Shown here in pieces: positions 33,183 through 41,433 of a stretch of DNA of 41,433 bases. A model generated the notes under the pieces. That model did not search any database and was not told where the DNA came from. It saw nothing but the letters and a program-made list of their open reading frames with translations. The first letter of the stretch is position 1, and each line of letters begins with the position of its first letter. This DNA comes from Dicyema japonicum (Eukaryota > Dicyemida > Rhombozoa > Dicyemidae), in assembly GCA_011109175.1 (NCBI GenBank), contig RDEW01000008.1, positions 1,215,189-1,256,621 of the forward strand, in the 5' to 3' direction. Both the position numbers and the translations under genes were made by a program.

Positions 33183-33335
33183 TTAATTACTTGTGACTCG
33201 TTGTTTCGTTAAAATATAATTAATTACTTAAAAAAATTTTAAATCTGAATTAATGAATGCTGAGAATAATTGAGAAATTTTAATTTATTACTTAGCAATA
33301 TAATATTTTTTTGCGGTTTTACGTCGCAACGGAGT
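33183..33335. other. LINE 3' flank, AT-rich
   Basis: Follows the stop at 33182. There is no poly-A tail, only TTAATTAATTAC-type repeats. Because the antisense family A copies are cut before this point, the natural 3' end cannot be set by comparison. Confidence 0.4.
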
Positions 33336-33336
33336 A

Positions 33337-33412
33337 TTAACGGCAAAATCGATTTTGACGAATCGTTCTCACCCTGAAATCGTTGTCAATCGGTCACAAT
33401 AATTAATAATTA
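33337..33412. repeat. inverted copy of the hAT-like element end
   Basis: AAAATCGATTTTGACGAATC and GTTGTCAATCGGTCACAATA match 30001-30072 read in reverse. It lies only about 50 bases before the start codon of the ten-exon gene. Confidence 0.7.
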
Positions 33413-33462
33413 TTAATTTAATTATTAATAATAAAATTTAAAATAATAATAAATTACGCAAT

Positions 33463-35138
33463 ATGGATAGTGATGTTGGTTGTTTTATGAAGTAATAGAA
33501 GAACAAAATAATATTGGAATATACAAAATATTGGGAATGTTGTTTGAAAGAATGTAAGGGTGATGCATTGGCGAATATGTTATCAAAGATCTTGAATGTA
33601 TGTGAAGTATTAAAAATAGATATTCAATGATGTAATAGAGAAATCGTCATATGAGAATGAATCAAAACTGACTGAATTAAAGACATGTGTGATAAGTGGA
33701 TTAGCAAAGTGTAAATAATAATTATTGTAGGAATGGGACTGATACATTAACAAATTATTTGATTCCTTATTGTAAAGAGAATGATGAAATAAACTCAATG
33801 GTAGTGAACAGAATATTGGATATGAAGCTAAATATGTCATCAATACTAAAATCATTAGACCAAGAATATATAAATAATTATTTACTAGAAACATTTTCAT
33901 TATTGGGATCATGTCCAATTGGACAAATAAAGCTAGGAGTGTCATTCATAATAGATGGAGTAATATAAATATATAATATAGCTAATTAAACAAAATGAGG
34001 AATTACAGGAAACTATGAAAATACTGAGTAATATTGTAGATGGAATAAACATTAATAATTATACTTTGGGTGATTTAATAGTTGAAAAGTATTATTTATT
34101 ATAATAAAGTATTCAAGAACATTTACAGCAAGTAAAACAGTTAAATTGGATATCATTTGATGAGTACTTATATCAAATTATAAGAATTACAGGAATGTTG
34201 TATACTTACTTTTGGGTTTGTCTTTTATAATATTAATAGAAGAATGGATATCCCTTTAAACCCTTTTTACTATCATTTGAGGAATCATTGAAAAGTGCTA
34301 TACTATCTATGAATGTTAAAGTGATCAAGAGAGTTTATTATATAATTAATGTTATATTTTATTATATTTAGGAATTTGAGGCTGTTAATGATAGATTGGA
34401 TGATTTACATTCACTAATGGACAATACTTGCTTAGATCTTAACTACATTACCGATATTGTACCTTATAAACATTGTGATGATTTAATTACTCAATTTACA
34501 CAATATGTCAATACTATTATGGATCCTCTATCATTATTGGAATCTCATAATCATATTATTGCCTTTTTTACAGCTCATGGTCTTTTGAGGGATAATCGAT
34601 ATCAAATGATTTATTATCTACTTTCGGAAATATTAGACAATGATACTATTTCATATGCTGGAGGTTGTCTATTTGTTGAGTTGTGTCATCAATTATCCTT
34701 TCATTCATTTATTGAAGATTTCTTTATCATGTACTTTTTTATTATTATTTAGATTAAAACATAAAATTGATTGTCTACATTACACAATACTACAGTCACA
34801 GAATACTCAACATAGTATTTATTGTTTAAAGACTTATATTCACTTTTTCATTGAATTTTATGATAAATTTATTATTAACAATAAAAGAATAATAGAGTTT
34901 GGAGATATACTCATTTATTTACTTGAACGTTTGATTATCATTGGTCATAAAGATGATATTACATTTGTTAATAACATTATTATTGTAATCCTTATATTTA
35001 TTATAGGGACATGCTAATACTCTTAAATATTCTCATAATTTCAACAAAATCAATGATTTACTAGGAATAACACCTGATAGTAATAATGATGAGGATTATG
35101 ATGACAATACTGATGATAACGAGTTTGATGATTTGTAG
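33463..35138 (+). CDS. ten-exon gene, unrecognised helical protein with acidic tail
   Basis: Exons 33463-33474, 33499-33597, 33620-33708, 33731-33959, 33982-34088, 34110-34215, 34240-34350, 34372-34730, 34753-34984 and 35007-35138. Introns are 24, 22, 22, 22, 21, 24, 21, 22 and 22 nt, all GT-AG. Joined they give 1476 bases, 491 residues, no stop. Without splicing every frame is broken. The protein is rich in Leu, Ile, Asn and amphipathic helices (for example LTNYLIPYCKENDEINSMVV and DDLHSLMDNTCLDLNYITDI), like a helical-repeat scaffold. It ends in a tail with DEDYDDNTDDNEFDDL. No catalytic motif or membrane anchor is evident. The first 12 nt exon is the least certain. I do not recognise the family. 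Confidence 0.8.
34731..34752 (+). other. 22 nt intron (example from the ten-exon gene)
   Basis: GTACTTTTT..TATTTAG; splits an ATA codon after two bases. The exon that follows is open for 77 further codons in that frame only. Confidence 0.85.
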
Positions 35139-35285
35139 TTTTATTTTATATTCTAGTCGACATTTTATCATCCTCAAATATATGGACTTTCCTTTCATTT
35201 AATTACTTTATTTTGGCATTAAATTTTACTCATTTTCAATTCCACCAATTAAGGCCACAAAAATTACAATATTATGAAAACGTTT
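35139..35285. other. 3' flank of the ten-exon gene
   Basis: AT-rich, no further coding seen; no clear polyadenylation signal could be chosen. Confidence 0.4.
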
Positions 35286-36000
35286 TAGTTTTTTTATAAG
35301 TCAAAAGAACGTGCAAACACTTTTTCTCAATACAAAACACTCCTTTTGGCTCAAGGGGTAATCCCACAAGAATCTAGGGAATATGTTTATTGAGGACCTT
35401 GGGGATCTATGTATTCTGGACAAACAAGTCTTCTATACGTGAACTCCCATGAGATCTGCGGACAAACAATCATCGTCCGATCTATTTACCTGCTCCACAT
35501 CCATATATATACCGTCAAGTATGGCACGAGGAGTGACAACAACCCGATATTAATTGATATTAAAACGAATACATGGTCACAAAATCGTCTCCCTACTTTA
35601 ATCGATTACAAACTTGCAAACTGAGTTAGATTCCATGACTATTTTGGGAAGATATTCAAAACTAACATTTACCCAAACTTAAAACTTTGGGTTTCCAATT
35701 TTCTAAATGGTCCTCTGTGACGGCATCTTTCTTGGTTCCCCCTTATCACTATTATTAACTACACTCCCGAGAAGCCATAAACTTAAGCTTTTTTTGTGTC
35801 GCGTAGACAACAATTCTATTCCACATCTCCCAAATGCCTCTTTTCTTTACAAACTCTTTCAAATTATCGAGATCTTAAGCATTCTAGAATTTCATTCTGA
35901 TATTTGCAGGTCCACGTTCAGCACTGATGGTAGTGTTGCTCATGTTCTCCAACAGAATACACCTGCGATTGGGTAAAGTATATTTCCATGGCAAAATTGG
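35285..36000 (+). pseudogene. possible LINE carboxy region with RNase H trace
   Basis: Scattered frames (35409-35624, 35707-35976). Near 35920 the translation has FSTDGSVA, like the first catalytic aspartate segment of LINE ribonuclease H (TDGS), and FHGKIGRSVDV follows in another frame. Too degraded for a firm assignment. Confidence 0.3.
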
Positions 36001-36640
36001 CAGGAGTGTCGACGTCCATCATCAGAATATGACCAAAAATTTTCCATTTCGATTTCAGAATTTCGCTAAAAAAAATTGTGAATTGCATTTCTTGTATAAA
36101 TAAGAGTTTGGGATTTTAATTGGATATCTTATCTTAGTGCTGATAGAGTTGTGATCTTTAAAAGCTGTCTAGCTTCCGGTTTTCCTGCTTTAAAAGCCCC
36201 AGGTCCACAGTTATATATCAGAATTGGCAATACGAACGAATTATATATTTAGTTTTCTAAATTCTAACTTACCAGGATCTTGATACGAGTCACATCTGTG
36301 TCTCACAGGAGAGTCTTAACCTTTTTGTGCACTCTCCACTATTCGTCTACAAGTTTCCCGGTTTTTTTATGTTTACTGTCAAAAAATATTTTTCAAATAT
36401 GTTCTGAAGCACGTTATATGTGAGCATCCACATTATCTGATACAAATTTCAGATCATTTCATAAATATTTCACAGCAATCGTTTTTATAGCTGATCTAAA
36501 GTCTCTAGGTAACGGGGGATGAGAGGCCACATGCGACACTCCTCACGTTGTGCGAAAATATCTTCTTTTCCTAATTCTTACAGAAAGTTGTGCATTCATT
36601 TTTGTTTTATCAATGTGGAGAAAACTTTTTAATTCTTTCA
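36000..36640. other. no gene seen
   Basis: AT-rich sequence between LINE remnants. Minus-strand scraps may extend the RT fragment that begins at 36955, but no motif is clear. Confidence 0.3.
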
Positions 36641-36955
36641 TAGGCATGCCTCCGTAGATAAAGTCGAAAGTTCGAGTCATGTCGTCCCCAAGCATCTCAA
36701 TGCATTTTTTGTACTTTTGACATAAGGACCTAGCACATATGTGCCCAGATTACATCTGCAATCGATCTTCCTTTCCGGAATCCACTTTGTCCAGATATGA
36801 AAAACTGTTAACTTTGTTTTTTATTCGGTGCAGTATACTAAGGGATAATTCTTTCAGTAATTTCGTTAATACAATAATTGGCTTTAGATATTGAGGTCCT
36901 TTTGGTTTTCCTGGTTTCTGTATGGGGATTAACCATTCGCTACTAATATCTAGTT
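36540..36955 (-). pseudogene. LINE reverse transcriptase fragment
   Basis: Minus strand from 36955: EWLIPIQKPGKPKGPQYLKP then IIVLTKLLKELSL, the RT region where others read IPKPGKxxxxxxxRPIxLL. After a stop come RSLCQKYKKCIEMLGDDMTR and TFDFIY, a motif A remnant with the first catalytic aspartate (DDMTRTFD, family form DMSxAFD). The edge at 36956 is an hAT inverted repeat. Confidence 0.75.
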
Positions 36956-36956
36956 C

Positions 36957-37400
36957 AGTGGTTCTCAATTTTGTCGATCTCACCCAAATTGGGCGTTGGA
37001 ATTTTTACTTTTTCAAATGAAACAATGAAACATTAAAACTATTGTTGAATTGTGAAGCAAGCATTTTTTAAAACTTGACAGACCTTTCGAATACTTTGAA
37101 AAATAATCTGAGTAATATTTCAACACTCCTACAATCAAACAAAATTATGGTCTCGGCTCATCGGAATCATGATCGTAAATTAAGAAAAAAATTTCACTCA
37201 ACAATGATCCGTCGAAGAATCGACGAAATGAGAATATTGATTTGGGTTTTTTAAAAACTTAACGAGGATGCTATAAATTAAGATTACTTTTAAGTATCTT
37301 TGTATCGTAGATGCGTGGAACTTTCAATTGAAATGTACAGTCATTAGACCTCTTGTGGCATTCGTCACGTTAGCTTTGGGAACTGTCATTGACATGTAAC
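36957..37400 (+). mobile_element. hAT-like element end
   Basis: Starts CAGTGGTTCTCAA, the classic hAT terminal repeat, exactly where the LINE RT frame stops. No transposase motif seen downstream and the other end was not found, so the extent is a guess. Confidence 0.5.
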
Positions 37401-37800
37401 AATAATGGATGCTCAAAGAATGATAAAATATTTATGGGAAAAATCTACCTACTCGATTTTATTTTAATTTTAAAACAAACAAAAAAGAGTTAGTTAACAA
37501 CAAATTATAGGTGGTAGTGGACTCAAGTAGTGGACTCAAGTCCATAGTGTCGACATATGTTATGTATGGTGATAATATAAAAATTTCAGCCATTATGCTG
37601 CTTTCCACGGTCTCTTTTCTGATATGGTGACTCCAAAACCCTGTGCAAGCTGATGATTATTGTGATTAAATTTTATTTCTCTTATATTGAAGCTTCCAAG
37701 TGAAAATGTGGAAGACGTTGTAAATCGCGAAAAAAGTATTTGTAACTGATGATGTAACTACTTCATCCAAAAAAAATCCCACAAAATATATCATAACTCT
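37400..37800. other. no gene seen
   Basis: AT-rich; the only local feature is a short tandem AGTGGACTCA pair at 37515-37540. Confidence 0.3.
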
Positions 37801-38000
37801 ACATTGTTTTTTTTCCCACAATCTTACTCTTCATGCAGCATTTACTGCATATTTCTTGCTGCGGAATTTCACCTCATGCCGCGCTTCTTTTTCTCACATC
37901 TGAGTGCCCCGTGTTTTATGAACATGTACCTCTTGAAGACCATCGACGATACACTGAGGTCATCGAAAAAATAGCTAAGCATTTCTTTTAACGCTATTAG
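37800..38000 (+). pseudogene. LINE family B thumb fragment
   Basis: Similar at DNA and protein level to 5090-5280 of the family B copy: the CCxxxTTTxAxGxACATGxAC and CCATCGACGA phrases, and the reading ECPVFYEHVPLEDHRR against MFHGHELFKSHRR. No further coding follows. Confidence 0.6.
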
Positions 38001-38152
38001 CTAGAACTACTGCTGATAAAGTTGTTTGTGATGTGTAAGCTACCACTTCATTTTTGAGGGATTTGTATCCCCTCTCGTAATGGCACTCCCGGATTTTTCC
38101 AATTTCGATCAACGTCGCAGGCTGAATCGTTAACAAGTTTTGGTCGAAAAAT

Positions 38153-38710
38153 TTATAAATTCATAAACCTTGCGAACTCAAAACGATTTTTTGTGCCAAT
38201 ATCATCAAACAGAAACAAAATCAACATTCTAAGTAACTTGCCTTTACGTCTACTAGCAAGAGTTATGCCCGGTTCAGGATCTTCCCTGTGCATTACTCGG
38301 GATAGTTCCAAATAACGATTCGACTCAAATAGAAGTCTGCCTCTGATAGATTGGGTGGGACATCGTTGGTTTTCGACGAATTTTAGGTGCCGACTTTGAC
38401 GTAACTGTCTTTGCTGTTCACGCTCTCTCAATATCGCCTGTCCATCGCTTTTAGTTGCTCTCCTCTGATCAGATTTCTTGGAGCTGGGCATCCACCATAT
38501 CTGGCACAATGTGAGGACGAGTCACATTTTATGCAATTCATTGTGTTCCCAGGAGTTTCTCCACAGGCAGTCATGTCGTGTTCCCATGCACAACGGTGAT
38601 ATCTTGTCATCTCCTTACAGAAAGAGGATATGTGTCCATAGCGTTGGCATTTGAAACACCTAGGTGGGTCTCTTCTGATACTCGAGTAGACCAGTATAAA
38701 TATGACAGGT
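38153..38710 (-). pseudogene. LINE first coding region with CCHC zinc knuckles
   Basis: Minus strand: FKCQRYGHISSFC, then a second knuckle CAWEHDMTAC, then NCIKCDSSSHCARYGGCP. This is the row of three cysteine-histidine knuckles typical of the gag-like first protein of Jockey-type LINEs, which coats element RNA. A frameshift near 38440 leads into the following basic region (38509-38153), which ends at a stop. Its amino part is missing. Confidence 0.8.
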
Positions 38711-38729
38711 GTGAAGTATCTAACGGGAA

Positions 38730-39165
38730 CAGTCTAATTCGAAAATGATCATTTATGCAGATGATATATTGGTTCTAGCTATGAACAAATTTAAATCTTT
38801 GAAAAGAGTTTTGGCACATATTGAAATCATTAAAAAATGGTGCATATATAGAGGTTTATCTTTGTCTTGAGAAAAATATACGGTTTATTGGATTGGCAAG
38901 ACATTCAATGACTATGTTGGCATGGGTCAAATCAAGATCCTTGATTATCTGAAAAGTGATCTTACAAAGATTACGTTAAAGTCAGAAAGATGAAAGCAAT
39001 AGCGATGTTGAAGTTGCATTTGCGTGTTCATCAGTCAAGAGATTCCTTTTTGATAGTATCAAAGCAACTAGAGGAGTGAACTTGTTAAATTATCAAATAG
39101 ATCCACAAGATATGTTGGCTTATCAACTTGATTTATTTAAAGTAAACCTCTCAAATTAGCCATTT
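38730..39165 (+). pseudogene. LINE reverse transcriptase fragment with YADD
   Basis: Reads KMIIYADDILVLAMNKFKSL, then HIEIIKKWCIYRGLSLS before a stop, and KYTVYWIGKTFNDYVGMG after it. YADD is motif C, and the WC..GL.LS..K stretch is motif D of Jockey-type RTs. It lies on the opposite strand to the knuckle fragment next to it, so the two are not one element. Confidence 0.8.
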
Positions 39166-40345
39166 TTGGTTCCAGACAAAATGTGGCAAATTTGCGAATT
39201 GGCAGATTTCAGAATAAAATTTTATTTGCAGTTTTAATTAATTTATTTAAATAAGTTATAATTAAAACCAAAGAAAATCAATTGTAATTAATTAACACTA
39301 TGCAAGCTGAATTCTCCTCCTCTTTGGGCATTGGCCCTCTCTTAATTTTAAAAGCAATTCAGCCTTGTTTAATGACTCATGTACTTCCACGCAACCTGAT
39401 TCTTCTTGTTAGTCAATAGCAATTAATTTCTCCTCTACATCAATTGCCTCCTTTTCACTGTACTCAATTGAAATAAATTCTTCTATTTCATTAGGATCAT
39501 AAATATCTGTTCTGGATACGATTTCATCTGTACACTTATGTTAGTAAGTTCTGATTCGCATTCTGTACGTTCTAGACGTTTACACAGTTTGAAATTGTTT
39601 GAGATTTCAAATCTTCCCATTCCATTTTTGCAAACAATACAGTATCCCTAAGATTTAACTTCTTGTATAATTCATCTGCACACGCGGGGTTATAAATATT
39701 ATGGCTTTCGTGAAAGTGCTAATTATAATATGATTGATATACCGAGTTCTTCTCGCATTCTAATATCGCTAAAAAGTTCTTTAGCAAAAAATTCTGCCTT
39801 ATGTAATATTAGAGAATCGTTTAATGAAGCACTTTAAATGTTTGAGTAAATAGTGTACCTTTTGATTCCATTAAATCCATTCAATCATATTTTCATCAAG
39901 CTCCGGGTATTTTAATTTTTTACAAGTTTTTAGTTTAGGAAGTCAGTCCTTGAACTGAAATAAAAGCAATTCTGCATTCATTAATATTGCATTGTCTATC
40001 CTTATTGAGATTCTCTTTTTTAAAATAGAAGAAAATCTGTTGCATATCGTCTGACATGAAGCTGATTTATTGGTTTCTTTATACCGGATTTTCCACTTTT
40101 TGAGCAATTGAAAGTCTGGTGTAGCCTCCAACAAGAACAATCCGACCCATGCTTGCTTTAAATTATTTAGATTTTTAATAATATTAGAATATTTAAATTA
40201 AAATATTTAAAAAATAAAAATAATTTTTAAAAATGTTTGTCAATTTCAGAATTGGCAAATATCATTGAAAAATAGAAAAATTCGATAAAATGGCAAATTT
40301 CAGAATTGTCAAATTTAAGAGTAACATATTTGATAGAGTTTACTG
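39165..40345 (-). mobile_element. pogo/Tigger-like transposon, internally decayed
   Basis: Minus strand from the terminal CAGTAAACTC (40345). The flank repeats AATTTGACAATTCTGAAATT and AATTTGCCAATTCTGAAATT phrases, also seen in part at 39185-39215 on the other side. The frame 40140-39943 has LLKKWKIRYKETNKSASCQT, the CENP-B type DNA-binding segment (family form WxxRFKxRxxIxxKxxxGES). Near 39640, MEWEDLKSQTISNCVKR matches the carboxy signature (AWxxVxxxTIxNCWKK). The DDE catalytic core is not visible. Confidence 0.65.
39678..39720 (-). repeat. dispersed 45 bp motif, copy 3
   Basis: Reverse complement reads AGCACTTTCACGAAAGCC and continues as in the copies at 261 and 1793. It sits inside the pogo-like element, between its DNA-binding and carboxy parts. 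Confidence 0.7.
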
Positions 40346-40359
40346 TATAATTATACAGT
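40342..40359. other. perfect 18 bp palindrome at abutting element ends
   Basis: ACTGTATAATTATACAGT equals its own reverse complement. It can be read as the CAGT end of the pogo-like element facing left, a TA target, and a second CAGT end (CAGTCCGTCCTCGATTTGG) facing right. Two insertions next to each other are a simple explanation. Confidence 0.6.
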
Positions 40360-40715
40360 CCGTCCTCGATTTGGAACACCAAGCGTCTCAAGAACAGAGA
40401 TTGTTTCAAAAAGCGAGGTTTTAACTTAAAGTATATAAATAATTATGACTTCATAAAATAATAATGTATGAAAAAAAACAGAACAAAGTTTATGGTGGTA
40501 CATTGGAAAAAAACGTCCAATTCTACTTAGAATCCATATTTCTTTTAAGTTTAGCTGTAGTTTTTTCCTAAACGAGTAAAACTTGTGAATCCTGATCGAT
40601 ATCCAATTGGATTCTTCCAAATCATTGATTTTTTAGGGTTCCATTTATTGTTTCATTCTCTCTTGATTCACCATTATATTTCATTATTTTTGGCTTAGGG
40701 ACTTCCTTCAATTAC
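40360..40715. other. possible second pogo-like end; no gene seen
   Basis: Begins with CAGTCCGTCCTCGATTTGG, similar in form to Tigger inverted repeats. No matching right end or transposase was found before the LINE fragment at 40721. Confidence 0.35.
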
Positions 40716-40720
40716 ACAAA

Positions 40721-41030
40721 TGTCTTCAACACACCCTGGAGAAATCTCACTTGCGACATTCAATGTTAAAGGAATATCCTCTTCTCCTCGAAGAACTCAG
40801 CTGACCAAGGATCTCGTCTGTTATGGAGTCATAGTCGCTTGTCTCCAAGAGACTAAGCTAAACAGATATCTGGACTAAGTAGTGGGAACATACTGGTTAA
40901 TCTTCCTAAACCTTACAACCATATAGATTACATAATCTGTTCCCATAATCATAAATGTACATTAATGGTCTCACGCTCTTTCAGTGGCACACTTCTATAT
41001 AGTGACCATAAAGCTGTCGTCTTTTGATTT
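40721..41030 (+). pseudogene. LINE AP endonuclease fragment
   Basis: Reads ISLATFNVKGISSSPRRTQL then YGVIVACLQETKLNRYLD. The asparagine of FNVKG and the glutamate of QETKL are the first two catalytic residues of AP-type endonucleases. After a stop the tail IDYIICSHNHK and SGTLLYSDHKAVV gives the closing SDH motif, so the middle has been deleted. Confidence 0.8.
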
Positions 41031-41433
41031 AAAATACAATTAACTCATAATTTGACCATGAAAGTGAGAAATATTTAGTGGCCGCGGGAAATTTAATTTC
41101 GAACAATGGCACCAAAGAGATTCACTGAGAAGGTCGATTCATTTGTTTCAAAATTGAATGCTGAAATTTGCTGGACCTTAGTCTCAATCGGAATTAGAAA
41201 CATTGCACGGTCAATGTTCCATGATATCTCAAGAAAACCAGCATCGGCTTGTTTGTATGACAAATAAATTGATATTTTATTTTTTTAAAGCCTTTTCACG
41301 AGAGCCATAGTATTTATAGCTCCGCATAGGCAGGACACACACTTTATTTAAGTAAAGAACAGTTAATTTTAACTTATCGTAAAACCAAGGAATGATCTTC
41401 ACTTCTTTTTTTTCTTTTTCTTGTGTGAGTGTC
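41030..41433. other. no gene seen apart from the dispersed motif
   Basis: AT-rich end of the window. No frames or domains recognised. Confidence 0.3.
41290..41335 (+). repeat. dispersed 45 bp motif, copy 4
   Basis: CCTTTTCACGAGAGCCATAG and the following TATTTATAGCTCCGCAT match the other three copies with about 15-20 percent change. Confidence 0.6.

Noticed and set aside
34640-35017. A single 125-codon protein in the 34.6-35.0 kb region
   Set aside because: It is two exons read through a 22 nt intron at one end and into another at the other; the spliced model explains it better.

Overview
The window looks like animal nuclear DNA, AT-rich and packed with broken transposable elements, with a few host genes between them. 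There are no operons, Shine-Dalgarno sites, rRNA, tRNA or CRISPR arrays that I can see. Animal origin is suggested by two copies of a galactose-3-O-sulfotransferase family gene (known to me from animals) and by the mix of elements: LINEs of endonuclease and restriction-like-endonuclease types, hAT, Tc1/mariner and pogo/Tigger. The host genes carry extremely short GT-AG introns, mostly 20-24 nt with a mode of 22. Among animals, dicyemid mesozoans are known for introns this short, so a dicyemid or a similarly reduced parasite is my best guess. That is inference, not proof.

Layout. 1-2.6 kb: a 1.54 kb repeat present twice, then a 151 bp tandem repeat; single N bases sit in or beside both. 3.2-5.8 kb: a decayed LINE (family B) with a PHD finger and reverse transcriptase. 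5.8-8.2 kb and 12.1-14.5 kb: two copies of a 2.4 kb unit. Each holds an intronless sulfotransferase next to a truncated antisense LINE of family A. 15.4-17.3 kb: an hAT remnant, then a LINE 5' end with a textbook 2A ribosome-skipping peptide, then a LINE 3' end. 17.9-20.05 kb: an unrecognised multi-exon gene split by a mariner element whose ends are arrays of a 21 bp unit. 20.9-26.6 kb: antisense LINE remains. 26.9-27.5 kb: a five-exon 20S proteasome beta-like gene. 28.5-31.0 kb: fragments of two unrecognised minus-strand genes with short introns, plus LINE and hAT scraps. 31.1-33.2 kb: the best preserved element, a 5'-truncated family A LINE with 671 open codons. 33.46-35.14 kb: a ten-exon gene for a helical protein of about 491 residues with an acidic tail. 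35.2-41.4 kb: more LINE, hAT and pogo debris.

The host genes do not form a visible pathway. The most notable signals are the 22 nt introns, the sulfotransferase that lacks them and was duplicated with a truncated LINE, the mariner element sitting in a tiny intron, and the 2A peptide in a LINE.
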